Source: CAZLIC01 sp964559535 | Lineage (GTDB): Bacteria; Pseudomonadota; Alphaproteobacteria; Rhodobacterales; Rhodobacteraceae | Length of the DNA: 64,000 bases | Direction: 5' to 3' | Assembly (NCBI GenBank): GCA_964559535.1 | Contig: CAZLIC010000013.1 | Span: 1 to 64,000 of the forward strand | Part shown: one piece after another, positions 35,090 through 44,030 of the stretch | Layout of the letters: each line of letters starts with the position of its first letter | Position numbering within the stretch: position 1 is the stretch's first letter | Position numbers and translations under genes: made by a program | Notes under the pieces: generated by a model | Databases searched by the model: none | What the model was told of the DNA's origin: nothing | The model's input: the letters and a program-made list of their open reading frames with translations, nothing else

Positions 35090-35635
35090 ATGACCGAGAA
35101 CACGATCACGCACCCGAAGGTTGCAACCCGCAAGCTGAACCGGCGGAATCCCGCCCGCTTCGACGTGGCACCCGATGCCGACACGCGCGCCCGCATGGCC
35201 AAAGACCTTGGGCTGCTCGCGCTTCCCTCGCTGCGGCTTGTGGGCGACCTGGTGCCGCGCGGTGGCGAAGACCTTGACCTGCGGGCCACGCTGGAGGCCA
35301 CCGTGGCGCAGCCCTGCGTAGTGACGCTGGCCCCTGTCACCACCCGGCTGGCCGAACGGGTGGAGCGCCGCTTTGTCGCCCAGTGGACCGAACCCGAAGG
35401 CGGCGGCGAAACCGAGATGGACGACGACACGCGCGAACCACTGCCCGACACCATCGACCTTCTGGCCGTGGCGGCCGAGGCGCTGGTGCTGGCGGTGCCG
35501 CTGTACCCCCGCGCCGCGGGCGCCGAACTGGGCGAGGCGGTGTACGGCCCGCCTGGCGCCGAACCGCTGCGTGACGAAGACCTGCGGCCGTTTGCGGCGC
35601 TTGCCGCGCTGAAGGGCGCGCAGACGCCGGAATAG
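35090..35635 (+). CDS. DUF177 (YceD-like) family protein
   Basis: 181-residue acidic protein of the YceD family, nearly always encoded just before rpmF as here. Relatives help accumulation of 23S rRNA in plants and bacteria. Typical text includes CVVTLAPVTTRLAERVERRFVAQW and the acidic DTREPLPDTIDLLAVAAEALVLAVPLYPR. First gene of the rpmF-plsX-fabH cluster. Confidence 0.88.
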   Translation: MTENTITHPKVATRKLNRRNPARFDVAPDADTRARMAKDLGLLALPSLRLVGDLVPRGGEDLDLRATLEATVAQPCVVTLAPVTTRLAERVERRFVAQWTEPEGGGETEMDDDTREPLPDTIDLLAVAAEALVLAVPLYPRAAGAELGEAVYGPPGAEPLRDEDLRPFAALAALKGAQTPE

Positions 35636-35692
35636 CTGCGGATTCCCCTTGCGCCCGGCCCGGAAAGCCGTATGTTCCGCGCCTCACGCAGG

Positions 35693-35751
35693 TCCGGCCG
35701 CTGGCTGCCCGGTTAACCCGGGGTCGCGGCCGGATTTCTTTGGAAATCCGG
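35693..35751 (+). promoter_or_regulatory. structured leader of rpmF with two competing stems
   Basis: TCCGGCCGC (35693-35701) pairs perfectly with GCGGCCGGA (35726-35734), enclosing a smaller CCCGG/CCGGG hairpin (35708-35722). A second stem CCGGATTTC/GAAATCCGG (35730-35738 with 35743-35751, loop TTTG) uses five of the same bases, so the two folds exclude each other. They lie 33-91 bases before the rpmF start, in the DUF177-rpmF gap. Function as attenuator or ribosomal-protein sensor is a hypothesis. Confidence 0.5.
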
Positions 35752-35783
35752 GGCACTGTCCCGAAGACACGATAGGTTGACAG

Positions 35784-35990
35784 ATGGCTGTCCCGCAGAA
35801 CCGCACCACCCGTTCGCGCCGCAACATGCGCCGGGCCCATGACGCGCTGGTTGCCGCGAACCCCAACGCCTGCTCGAATTGCGGCGAACTGAAGCGTCCG
35901 CATCACGTGTGCCCGTCCTGCGGCCACTACGACGGGCGCGAAGTCGTCGCGCTGTCGGCCGGCGTGGATGCGGACGAGGATGCGGCCTGA
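35784..35990 (+). CDS. rpmF: 50S ribosomal protein L32
   Basis: 68-residue basic protein of the large ribosomal subunit. Starts MAVPQNRTTRSRRNMRRAHD and keeps the zinc-ribbon pairs CSNCG and CPSCGHYDG. The 148-bp gap before it holds the competing-stem leader. The ribosome site is weak. Confidence 0.97.
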   Translation: MAVPQNRTTRSRRNMRRAHDALVAANPNACSNCGELKRPHHVCPSCGHYDGREVVALSAGVDADEDAA

Positions 35991-36024
35991 CCGCCGCTGT
36001 CACCTTTTCCCATGACGCCGCCCC

Positions 36025-37158
36025 ATGACCGAGGCCCGGCCAACGCCTGACCCAGGCGCGACACCCAAGGCCGCCACGGCTGCGCAGGCGGAACGCATCG
36101 TCATTTCGGTTGACGCCATGGGCGGTGACCTTGGCCCCGCCACGGTGATCGGCGGACTTGCGCGCGTGGCCGAATCCAACGCGAAGGTCAGCTTCATCCT
36201 GCATGGGGACGAAGCGGTGCTGCGCCCGCTGGCCAACCGCCGCCCTGCACTTGCAGGCCGCTGCGACATCCGCCACGCGCCGCGCACCGTGACCATGCAG
36301 GACAAGCCCAGCCAGGTGATGCGCCATGGCGAGGGCACCTCGATGTGGTCCTGCATCGACTCGGTCAAGACGGGCGAGGCGACGGTCGCGGTCAGCAGCG
36401 GCAATACCGGCGCGCTGATGGCGCTGTCGATGATCCGGCTGCGCAAGCTGCCGGGGGTCAACCGCCCGGCCATTGCCTGCCTGTGGCCCAGCCGCAATTC
36501 CGGCGGGTTCAACGTCATGCTGGACGTGGGCGCCGACGTGAAGGCCGATGCCGACGACTTCCTGCAGTATGCGGCCATGGGCGCCAGCTATGCCCGCAAC
36601 GGCCTGGGGCTGGAACATCCGCGTGTCGGCCTGCTGAATGTCGGCACCGAAGAACACAAGGGCCGGGCAGAGTTGAAGCTGGCGCATGACCGGATGCTGG
36701 CCAACGCCGAGGCCGGCGGTTATTCTTTCGTCGGCTTCGTCGAGGGTGGCGACATTCCGTCAGACCGCGTCGATGTGATCGTGACCGACGGTTTTACCGG
36801 CAACATCGCGCTCAAGACCGGCGAAGGCACCGCCAAGCTGATTGCCGACTTCCTGAAGGAAGCGTTCAACGCCGGCTGGCTGTCGCGCTTTGCCGCCCTG
36901 TTGGCGCTGAACTCGCTGAAGCGGCTGCAGAAACGTATTGACCCTCGGCGGGTGAACGGCGGCGTTTTTCTGGGGCTGAACGGCACTGTCGTCAAATCGC
37001 ACGGATCGGCCGACGAAACCGGTACCGCAGCGGCCATCCGGCTGGCCTTCCGGCTGGCCGAGTCGGGTTTTCAGGAAAGACTTGCGGCGCGGGTTGCGCA
37101 GGCGGGCCGGGCGGGGCAGGATGCGCCGCAAGGGGCAGGGGGCAGCGGAACGGAATGA
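36025..37158 (+). CDS. plsX: phosphate acyltransferase PlsX
   Basis: 377-residue enzyme converting acyl-ACP to acyl-phosphate for phospholipid synthesis. Family blocks: VISVDAMGGDLGP, SSGNTGALMALS, TDGFTGNIALKTGEG and GLNGTVVKSHGSAD. About 20 extra residues precede the conserved start. Its last 4 bases overlap fabH. Confidence 0.95.
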   Translation: MTEARPTPDPGATPKAATAAQAERIVISVDAMGGDLGPATVIGGLARVAESNAKVSFILHGDEAVLRPLANRRPALAGRCDIRHAPRTVTMQDKPSQVMRHGEGTSMWSCIDSVKTGEATVAVSSGNTGALMALSMIRLRKLPGVNRPAIACLWPSRNSGGFNVMLDVGADVKADADDFLQYAAMGASYARNGLGLEHPRVGLLNVGTEEHKGRAELKLAHDRMLANAEAGGYSFVGFVEGGDIPSDRVDVIVTDGFTGNIALKTGEGTAKLIADFLKEAFNAGWLSRFAALLALNSLKRLQKRIDPRRVNGGVFLGLNGTVVKSHGSADETGTAAAIRLAFRLAESGFQERLAARVAQAGRAGQDAPQGAGGSGTE

Positions 37159-38126
37159 CGGTGCGCGCCGTGGTGAGTGGCGTCGGGCACTACCTGCCCG
37201 AGCGCGTGGTGCCGAACGCTTGGTTCGCCGAACGCATTGACACTTCAGATGAATGGATCCGCGCCCGTTCCGGTATCGAGCGCCGCCACTTTGCCGCCGA
37301 AGGGCAGACGACCAGCGACCTTGCCCTGCACGCCGCGCGCGCCGCGCTGTCCTCGGCGGGTCTGACGGCCGCCGATATCGACGCCGTCATCGTGGCCACC
37401 TCGACCCCCGACTTTACCTTCCCGTCGGTGGCCACCATGGTGCAGGCTGCGCTGGGCATGACGCGCGGCTTTGCCTATGACGTGCAGGCGGTCTGTGCCG
37501 GTTTCGTCTTTGCCCTGGCCAATGCGGATGCCATGATCCGCGGCGGCATGGCGCGGCGGGTGCTGGTGATCGGTGCCGAAACCTTCAGCCGCCTGATGGA
37601 CTGGACCGACCGCACCACCTGCGTGCTGTTCGGCGACGGCGCCGGAGCGCTGGTGCTGGAAGCCGCGCACGGAACCGGCACCGCGGCCGACCGCGGCATC
37701 CTGGCCTGCGACCTGAACTCGGACGGCCGCCACCGGGACCTCCTGTATGTCGACGGCGGCACCTCGACCGGCGCCACCGGCCACCTGCGCATGCAGGGCA
37801 AAGAGGTGTTCCGCCACGCGGTCGAAAAGCTGGCCGCCACGGCCGAAACCGCGATGGAACGCGCGGGCGTCACTGCAGACCAGGTGGACTGGGTGGTGCC
37901 GCACCAGGCTAACATCCGCATCATCGAAGGCACGGCACGCAAGATGGGCGTGCCGATGGACCGCGTGGTGGTCACCGTGCAGGACCACGGCAACACCTCG
38001 GCCGCGTCCATTCCGCTGGCGCTGTCCGTCGCGCATGGCGAAGCGCGGCTGCAGCCCGGCCAGCTGATCGTGACCGAGGCGATCGGCGGCGGTCTGGCCT
38101 GGGGGGCCGTGGTGCTGCGCTGGTAG
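37155..38126 (+). CDS. fabH: 3-oxoacyl-ACP synthase III (FabH)
   Basis: 323-residue condensing enzyme that starts fatty-acid synthesis from acetyl-CoA and malonyl-ACP. The triad is C114 (AVCAGF), H250 (PHQANIRI) and N280 (HGNTSAAS). ATG overlaps plsX by 4 bp. Confidence 0.96.
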   Translation: MTVRAVVSGVGHYLPERVVPNAWFAERIDTSDEWIRARSGIERRHFAAEGQTTSDLALHAARAALSSAGLTAADIDAVIVATSTPDFTFPSVATMVQAALGMTRGFAYDVQAVCAGFVFALANADAMIRGGMARRVLVIGAETFSRLMDWTDRTTCVLFGDGAGALVLEAAHGTGTAADRGILACDLNSDGRHRDLLYVDGGTSTGATGHLRMQGKEVFRHAVEKLAATAETAMERAGVTADQVDWVVPHQANIRIIEGTARKMGVPMDRVVVTVQDHGNTSAASIPLALSVAHGEARLQPGQLIVTEAIGGGLAWGAVVLRW

Positions 38127-38220
38127 CCGCTTCTGGCGCGGAATCAGGAACCCCGCCCAAGTGTCTGATATTGACTCGCAAATCCGCCCCGCGCATGGTC
38201 ATGCGAAACAGGGGGATGGC

Positions 38221-38523
38221 ATGGGCGACAAGACGTTGACACGCATGGATCTCAGCGAGGCCGTGTTCCGCGAAGTGGGGCTTTCCCGCAACGAATCTGC
38301 GCATCTGGTGGAAAGCGTGCTGCAGCACGTCTCGGATGCGCTGGCGTCGGGCGACACGGTCAAGATTTCGTCCTTCGGCACCTTTTCCATCCGCGACAAG
38401 TCGGCCCGCGTCGGCCGCAACCCGAAGACCGGGGACGAAGTGCCGATCTCGCCCCGCCGCGTGCTGACCTTCCGCCCCTCGCACCTGATGAAGGACCGCG
38501 TGGCCGCCGGGTCGAAGTCGTAA
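38221..38523 (+). CDS. ihfA: integration host factor subunit alpha
   Basis: 100-residue DNA-bending protein. The start at 38221 gives MGDKTLTRMDLSEAVFREVGLS; GRNPKTGDEVPISPRRVLTFRPS is the beta-arm with the DNA-kinking proline. It pairs with IHF-beta. GGGG lies upstream. It occupies its usual place between fabH and a merR gene. Confidence 0.95.
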   Translation: MGDKTLTRMDLSEAVFREVGLSRNESAHLVESVLQHVSDALASGDTVKISSFGTFSIRDKSARVGRNPKTGDEVPISPRRVLTFRPSHLMKDRVAAGSKS

Positions 38524-38541
38524 CTTACGGGGGACCGCACG

Positions 38542-39408
38542 GTGGACAAATCGCCGGACGCGTTCCGCACCATCAGCGAAGTGGCCGATCACCTGGATAC
38601 GCCTGCACATGTGCTGCGGTTCTGGGAATCGCGCTTTCCGCAGATCCGCCCGGTGAAACGGGCGGGCGGACGGCGGTACTACCGCCCGTCGGACGTGGCG
38701 TTGCTGGGGGGCATCAAGCGGCTTCTGCATGACGACGGCATGACGATCCGCGGCGTGCAGAAGGTGCTGCGCGACCACGGCGTGCGCCATGTGCAGGCCT
38801 TGTCGGGCGAGACCCTGTCCGAACTGCCCGATCCCGCCGCACCGGTCGAACTGGCCATGCCGGTGCCCGCCGCACCGGCCCTGGCCGAGATCATTCCTTT
38901 TGCCCAGTTGGCCGGTCCCGCCGCGCCGCTGTCCGAAGACCCTGCCCCGCAGACCGAGGCGGCTGAGGCCGAACCGGAACCGGCCCCCGAGACGGAGGAC
39001 GGCACGGCCGAGGAAGGCGCTGCAGTCGACGCCGTGGCCGACGAAGCCGAAGCCGCGCCGTCCGAAGAGGATTCGCTGCCGCTTCCCGAGCCCCAGGCCA
39101 CCGCAGAAGATCCCCAGGTGCCCCTGCCCCCGGCCGACACCGGCCCCGCCACCCTGCCGTTCCTGCAGCCACGCCCGACGCCCGCGCCGCCGCTTCCGGA
39201 ACTGCCGCTGTTCACGGCCCCGGTCGCCCCGGTCCGCCCTCCGCCCGCCAACTTGTCCGAACTGCGCGAACGTCTGCGTGCCCTTGCCCCCGGCTCGCTT
39301 GCCCACAGTCGCGATGCCGTGGTCGCCCTGTCCCGCCGCCTGCAGGCCCTGCTGCCCGATGGCGCACCCGACGACGCCCCGGACGACGCCCCCGACGATG
39401 CCGCGTGA
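38542..39408 (+). CDS. MerR family transcriptional regulator with long acidic tail
   Basis: 288 residues from a GTG start. Residues 8-80 form a MerR-type winged helix (TISEVADHLDTPAHVLRFWESRFPQI, RRYYRPSDVALLGGIKRLLH). The rest, about 90-240, is low-complexity Ala/Pro/Glu, followed by a short helical segment (LRERLRALAPGSLAHSRDAVVALSRRLQALL). This position next to ihfA and tRNA-Pro is conserved in the family. No effector-binding domain is recognised. Confidence 0.85.
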   Translation: MDKSPDAFRTISEVADHLDTPAHVLRFWESRFPQIRPVKRAGGRRYYRPSDVALLGGIKRLLHDDGMTIRGVQKVLRDHGVRHVQALSGETLSELPDPAAPVELAMPVPAAPALAEIIPFAQLAGPAAPLSEDPAPQTEAAEAEPEPAPETEDGTAEEGAAVDAVADEAEAAPSEEDSLPLPEPQATAEDPQVPLPPADTGPATLPFLQPRPTPAPPLPELPLFTAPVAPVRPPPANLSELRERLRALAPGSLAHSRDAVVALSRRLQALLPDGAPDDAPDDAPDDAA

Positions 39409-39465
39409 CGCGGGCCATGTTTCGTGCTTGCCCCGGCTGTGGATATCGCTATGTATCGCCGCCGT

Positions 39466-39543
39466 CGGGCCGTAGCGCAGTCTGGTTAGCGCGTCCGTCT
39501 GGGGGGCGGGAGGTCGTGAGTTCGAATCTCACCGGCCCGACCA
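39466..39543 (+). tRNA. tRNA-Pro (anticodon GGG)
   Basis: Cloverleaf closes with acceptor CGGGCCG/CGGCCCG, D stem GCGC/GCGC, anticodon loop CTGGGGG (anticodon GGG at positions 34-36) on a stem with G-U pairs at both ends, and T arm GTGAG-TTCGAAT-CTCAC. CCA is encoded at 39541-39543. Confidence 0.95.
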
Positions 39544-39577
39544 TGGAGAGCCTTTCCCTGCCCCCCCGGCGCCCGGC

Positions 39578-40651
39578 ATGACCGGCGTTCTGCCCGACAG
39601 CGCCCTGCGCAGCCTGATCGCCCGCGGCGCCATTGCCGCCGACCTGCCCGTGACTGCGGCACAGGTGCAACCCGCCAGTCTGGACCTGCGGCTGGGCCGC
39701 ACCGCCTGGCGCATCCGTGCCTCGTTCCTGGCCGGGCATGGCCGCAGCGTGCAGGACAGGCTTGCCACCTTTGCCATGCACCAGATGGACCTCTCGCAGG
39801 GTGCGGTGCTGGAAAAGGGCTGCGTCTACCTGATTCCGCTGATGGAACGGCTGACCCTGCCTGCGGGCCTGTCGGGCGTGGCCAATGCCAAATCCTCGAC
39901 CGGGCGGCTGGACCTCTTGACCCGCACCATCACCGACAGCGGCACCGAGTTCGACCGCATCGCCGAAGGCTATCACGGCCCGCTGTTTGCCGAGGTCTGC
40001 CCGCGGTCGTTCAGCGTGCTGGTGCGCCCCGGCATGCGGCTGAACCAGCTGCGCCTGCGCGACGGCCATGCCACGCTGACCGACGACGCGCTGCGCGCGC
40101 TGCACGCCGCCACGCCGCTGGTTGACGGCCCCGCCGTCATCGACGGCGGGCTGGGGTTTTCGGTGGACCTGCGGCTTCCGGGGCAGGTGGCGGGCTACCG
40201 CGCCAAGCCGCACAGCGGCGTGATCGACCTGGACCGCATCGCCCACTATCCCGCCGCGCAATTCTGGGAACCGGTGGTGGCCGAAGACGGGCAGGTGATC
40301 CTTGACCCCGGCGCCTTCTACATCCTTGTCTCGCGCGAAGCCGTCACGATCCCGCCCACCCACGCCGCCGAAATGGCGCCCTATCTGGCCATGGCGGGCG
40401 AATTCCGCGTGCACTATGCGGGCTTCTTCGACCCGGGCTTCGGCTGGGGTCCGGCCGGGGGCGCAGGGTCGCGCGGCGTGCTTGAGGTGCGCTGCCACGA
40501 GGCGCCCTTCGTGCTGGAACACGGGCAGGTCGTGGGGCGGCTGGTCTACGAACGCATGGCCGCGGTGCCCGACCGCCTGTACGGCACCGGCATCGCGTCG
40601 AACTATCAGGGCCAGGGGTTGAAGCTGGCCAAGCAATTCCGCAACCCGTAG
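39578..40651 (+). CDS. 2'-deoxycytidine 5'-triphosphate deaminase
   Basis: 357-residue long-form dCTP deaminase, a duplicated relative of Dcd/Dut. It supplies dUTP for thymidylate synthesis. The first half contains VQPASLDLRLG and the nucleotide loop NAKSSTGRLDLL with TDSGTEFDRI; the second repeats a related barrel (DGGLGFSVDLRL, AGFFDPGFG). ATG 39578 gives MTGVLPDSALR. It stands alone downstream of tRNA-Pro. Confidence 0.88.
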   Translation: MTGVLPDSALRSLIARGAIAADLPVTAAQVQPASLDLRLGRTAWRIRASFLAGHGRSVQDRLATFAMHQMDLSQGAVLEKGCVYLIPLMERLTLPAGLSGVANAKSSTGRLDLLTRTITDSGTEFDRIAEGYHGPLFAEVCPRSFSVLVRPGMRLNQLRLRDGHATLTDDALRALHAATPLVDGPAVIDGGLGFSVDLRLPGQVAGYRAKPHSGVIDLDRIAHYPAAQFWEPVVAEDGQVILDPGAFYILVSREAVTIPPTHAAEMAPYLAMAGEFRVHYAGFFDPGFGWGPAGGAGSRGVLEVRCHEAPFVLEHGQVVGRLVYERMAAVPDRLYGTGIASNYQGQGLKLAKQFRNP

Positions 40652-40682
40652 GGCGGTGTTCACCCCGACAAAGGGGCCGTCG

Positions 40683-40886
40683 CTAGAACTTGCCCGCGAT
40701 CTTGGTCGCCTTGCGCGCCTGCTTGGCGGCCCGGCGGGCGGACTTTTCGGCCTCACGGTCCCCCCCGCCACCCTCGCCCCGGGCAGGCTTGCTGCTGCCA
40801 ATCGTGCGGTCCATTGCCGTCTTCACACCGCGGCGCACGAACACGCCCGCGATCATCGACACGATCTTGCTGATGATGCTTTCCAT
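40683..40886 (-). CDS. small basic protein, function unknown
   Basis: 67 residues: an amphipathic N-terminus (MESIISKIVSMIAGVFVRRGVKTAMDR), a glycine linker and a lysine/arginine/alanine-rich tail (RRAAKQARKATKIAGKF). ATG is preceded by a GGGGGCGAC. Similar short proteins are common in Rhodobacteraceae. Possibly membrane- or nucleic-acid-associated; no function known. Confidence 0.65.
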   Translation of the reverse strand: MESIISKIVSMIAGVFVRRGVKTAMDRTIGSSKPARGEGGGGDREAEKSARRAAKQARKATKIAGKF

Positions 40887-40967
40887 GGTCGCCCCCTGCC
40901 AGCTGCACAGCCGCCATTCTGCCGCAACGGCACGCCCCCGTCACCCCTGCACATGACGCGCGGCGCG

Positions 40968-41498
40968 TCAGCGCACGCGCAGATGCCGGGCAATGTCCTC
41001 CAGCGCATCCTTCTGGCGCGGCGAAAGGGTGCCACCACCGGCCAACGCCACCTCTTTCAGCACCTGCATCACCGGCCGAAGTGCGTTGGACCCGTCAATC
41101 TGATACAGCCGTTTGGCCAGCCGTTCGACCGCGGGCTGCGCGCCGTTGCACCGGCCCACCAGCCAGTGGCCCAGCACCAGAATCTCTTCGGCGTCCTTGC
41201 CCACCAGCGCGAACTGCCGCACCAGCGCCTGCGTCAGCGCGCCCTTCATCTCGGACGAGGGCAAGCCGTCCAGTTCCACGAAGGCCAGCGCCAGGGCGCC
41301 GGTGGCGATGTCCACCCGCTCGATCCCGTCCACCGGGTGTGCGTTCGCCCGGCGCCGGAACCCGAACCTCCGCGCGGCATTCAGCACATCGGTTGCCGCA
41401 TAGGCCAGTTCAGAGGCCACACCCGCCGCTGTTCGCGCGCGGTACATCCACCACAGCACTGCCGCCGCTGCTGCAGCAATGGCAATCAACACGGGCAT
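40968..41498 (-). CDS. membrane-anchored TerB-like hypothetical protein
   Basis: 176 residues. One N-terminal membrane helix (MPVLIAIAAAAAAVLWWMY) is followed by an all-helical cytoplasmic domain that looks TerB-like (VDIATGALALAFVELDGLPSSEMKGALTQALV ... LGHWLVGRC). ATG 41498 has GGAG 6 bases upstream and is preferred over GTG 41510. It follows scpB by 95 bp on the same strand. Confidence 0.6.
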   Translation of the reverse strand: MPVLIAIAAAAAAVLWWMYRARTAAGVASELAYAATDVLNAARRFGFRRRANAHPVDGIERVDIATGALALAFVELDGLPSSEMKGALTQALVRQFALVGKDAEEILVLGHWLVGRCNGAQPAVERLAKRLYQIDGSNALRPVMQVLKEVALAGGGTLSPRQKDALEDIARHLRVR

Positions 41499-41593
41499 TG
41501 GCGACTCCACGCATTTGCCGCCCGCAGCGTGCTGCGGGCGGGCACAGCGGTCAAGCCACAGCGTGCCGGCCGGGCGTCAGGCCGACGGCTGCG

Positions 41594-42229
41594 TCATTCC
41601 TCGAACAACTCCGACTGGCCCGCCATGTCTTCGCTTTCCGGGTCCGTTTCGCCCTGCCCCGGCATGGCGCGGCCGTCCAGCAGCCCCGCTGCCCGCAGGT
41701 CCTTGATCCCCGGCAGGTCGCGCGCCGATTCCAGCCCGAAGTGGTCCAGGAACGCCTCGGTCACCACGAAGGTCACCGGGCGACCCGGGGACATGCGGCG
41801 GCGCCCGAACCTTATCCAATCCAGTTCGATCAACTGGTCGATGGTGCCACGGCTGACGGCAACACCCCGGATTTCCTCGATTTCCGCCCGCGTCACCGGC
41901 TGGTGATAGGCGACGATGGCCAGCGTTTCGATGGCCGCGCGCGACAGCTTGCGCGTCTCGACCCGTTCGCGCGCCATCAGGTGGCCAAGGTCGGGCGCGG
42001 TACGGAAGGCAAAGGCATCGCCCACCCGCACAACCTGCACCCCCCGCCCTTCGTACCGGCGGCGCAACAGCACCATGGCTTCGGCCGCATCGCAGCCCAG
42101 GGGCAGACGCGCGGCGATTTCGGCCATGGTCAATGGCGCCGAAGTAGCAAAAAGGATGGCCTCGACCATGCGCTCCTGCTCGGCCCGCGGCGGGGCGGAA
42201 AACAGCCCGGGTTCGGCAGCTTCGGTCAT
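41594..42229 (-). CDS. scpB: SMC-Scp complex subunit ScpB
   Basis: 211-residue winged-helix protein that with ScpA and SMC organises and segregates the chromosome. Motifs: MVEAILFATSAPLTMAEIA near the start, ETLAIVAYHQPVTRAEIEEIRGV, and SPGRPVTFVVTEAFLDHFGL. ATG overlaps scpA by 4 bases. Confidence 0.93.
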   Translation of the reverse strand: MTEAAEPGLFSAPPRAEQERMVEAILFATSAPLTMAEIAARLPLGCDAAEAMVLLRRRYEGRGVQVVRVGDAFAFRTAPDLGHLMARERVETRKLSRAAIETLAIVAYHQPVTRAEIEEIRGVAVSRGTIDQLIELDWIRFGRRRMSPGRPVTFVVTEAFLDHFGLESARDLPGIKDLRAAGLLDGRAMPGQGETDPESEDMAGQSELFEE

Positions 42230-43011
42230 GGATTGTCCCGCCGCCGCAACAGGATGGGCGCAAAGGTGGATGACTGGCGCAATTCGACCTGCCCACGCTT
42301 GGCCAGTTCCAGCGAAGCCACGAAATGGGCGGCCATCGCCGACCGCCGCCGCCCCGGATGCACCGTCCAGCCCTCGGGCAGGAAGGACTCCAGGTCAGTC
42401 CAGGCCATTGCCGCCCCCACCAGTCCGCGCATCCGGTCCAGCGCCTGCTCCATGGTGAAGGTGTTCTCGCGGTCCATCACAAAGGGGCGGAATTCGTCTT
42501 TCGTGCGCAGCCGCGCGTAGGCGCGCAGCAGGTCCAGAAGGCCTGCCGTCCATTTGACGGTGCGCCGCTCGGTCAGCGCCTGGACTTCCCCGCGGGGAAA
42601 GAAATCGCGTCCCATCCGGTCGCGCGCCATCAGCTGGGCCGCCGCCTCGCGCATTGCCTCCAGCCGTTGCAGCTGAAAGGCCAGATGCGCGGCCATGTCT
42701 TCGGCGCTGGGGCCTTCGTCCGCCGGGTCGGGCGGCAGCAGAAGGCGCGATTTCAGGAAGGCCAGCCAGGCCGCCATCACCAGATAATCCGCCGCCAGCT
42801 CAATGCGCAGCTTCCGCACGCGATCGACATGCGCCAGATACTGCTCGGCCAGGTGCAGCACCGAAATTCGCCGCAGATCCACCTTCTGCGTGCGTGCCAG
42901 GGTCAGCAGCAGGTCCAGCGGCCCCTCGAAGCCATCCACATCGACGATCAGCGCCTCGTCGGCCTGCCGTTCTTCGGTGCTGCGCGGGTCGTCGTCCCAA
43001 TCATCCGCCAT
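42226..43011 (-). CDS. scpA: SMC-Scp complex subunit ScpA (kleisin)
   Basis: 261-residue kleisin that bridges SMC heads. The start region FEGPLDLLLTLARTQKVDLRRISVL and EQYLAHV are typical; a C-terminal winged helix ends the protein. Third gene of the argS-SPOR-nagZ-scpA-scpB order, 25 bp after nagZ. Confidence 0.93.
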   Translation of the reverse strand: MADDWDDDPRSTEERQADEALIVDVDGFEGPLDLLLTLARTQKVDLRRISVLHLAEQYLAHVDRVRKLRIELAADYLVMAAWLAFLKSRLLLPPDPADEGPSAEDMAAHLAFQLQRLEAMREAAAQLMARDRMGRDFFPRGEVQALTERRTVKWTAGLLDLLRAYARLRTKDEFRPFVMDRENTFTMEQALDRMRGLVGAAMAWTDLESFLPEGWTVHPGRRRSAMAAHFVASLELAKRGQVELRQSSTFAPILLRRRDNP

Positions 43012-43036
43012 GTGGCCCCCAAAGCGGCAAGGCCGC

Positions 43037-44026
43037 CTAAGCTGCCGTCAGGGCGCGAAGTTCCGCTTCCAGCGCGGCGATGTCAACCGGAGCGGGCGTC
43101 CGCCGGGCGGCCAGCGCGCGGACGGCGCGTTCGGCGGCGGGCAGCGTCATCCGCCCTGCCGCCGCCACCACCTCCGCCATGTCCTCGCGGCTGCCGTTGC
43201 AGTGAAGCACCGCGTCGCAGCCCGCCGCAATGGCCGCCGCCGCCCGCACCGCAGGCGAGCCCGACAGCGCGTTCATCCCGATGTCGTCCGTCATCAGAAG
43301 CCCGTCAAAACCGATGTCGTGGCGGATGCGGGCAATCATGGTGGCCGAGGTGGTGGCGGGCGAGCCGTCGAGCGCGGCATAGACGACATGCGCGGTCATC
43401 CCCAAGGGCAGGTCGGCCAGCGCCTTGAACGGGGCGAAATCCGCGGCCAGTTCCTCGGCCGCCACCTCGGTGAAGGGCAGCGCGTGGTGGCTGTCGGCCA
43501 CCGCCCGGCCATGCCCTGGCATGTGCTTGACCACCGGCAGCACGCCGCCGTCCATGTGGCCGTCGGCCACCGCACGGCCCAGCAATGCCACCGCGGCGGG
43601 ATTGTCCGACAGGCAGCGGTTGCGCAGGAACGGGTGCGTTTCAGGGCGCGCCACATCCAGGCAGGGGGCGCAGTTGCCGTCGATGCCCACGTCGCGCAAC
43701 TCTTGCGCGATCAACCGGTAGCGCAGATGCAGCGCGCGCGCCGCCGCGGCCCCGGCCTGCGCCACGAAATCCATCGGCGGCGTCCATTCGCGCCAGTGCG
43801 GCGCCCGCAGCCGCTGCACCCGCCCGCCTTCCTGATCGACGAACACCGGGGCATCCCGCCCCACCGCGGCGCGCAGATCGGCGGTCAGCCGCCGCACCTG
43901 CGCCGGGGTTCCGATGTTGCGCGCAAACAGGATGAAGCCCCAGGGGTCGGCCTCACGCAGGAAGGCCGCCTCGTCGGCGTCCAGGTGCAGGCCCTGCACG
44001 CCAAGGATGGTGGCGCCCGGCGTCAT
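43037..44026 (-). CDS. nagZ: beta-N-acetylhexosaminidase
   Basis: 329-residue GH3 enzyme of cell-wall recycling that removes GlcNAc from anhydromuropeptides. Motifs: FILFARNIG, VDQEGGRVQRL, KHMPGHGRAVADSHHALP with the catalytic His of the flexible loop, and MTDDIGMNAL with the nucleophile Asp. No signal peptide, as expected for a cytoplasmic NagZ. It starts 4 bases after the SPOR gene. Confidence 0.93.
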   Translation of the reverse strand: MTPGATILGVQGLHLDADEAAFLREADPWGFILFARNIGTPAQVRRLTADLRAAVGRDAPVFVDQEGGRVQRLRAPHWREWTPPMDFVAQAGAAAARALHLRYRLIAQELRDVGIDGNCAPCLDVARPETHPFLRNRCLSDNPAAVALLGRAVADGHMDGGVLPVVKHMPGHGRAVADSHHALPFTEVAAEELAADFAPFKALADLPLGMTAHVVYAALDGSPATTSATMIARIRHDIGFDGLLMTDDIGMNALSGSPAVRAAAAIAAGCDAVLHCNGSREDMAEVVAAAGRMTLPAAERAVRALAARRTPAPVDIAALEAELRALTAA

Positions 44027-44030
44027 GGCG

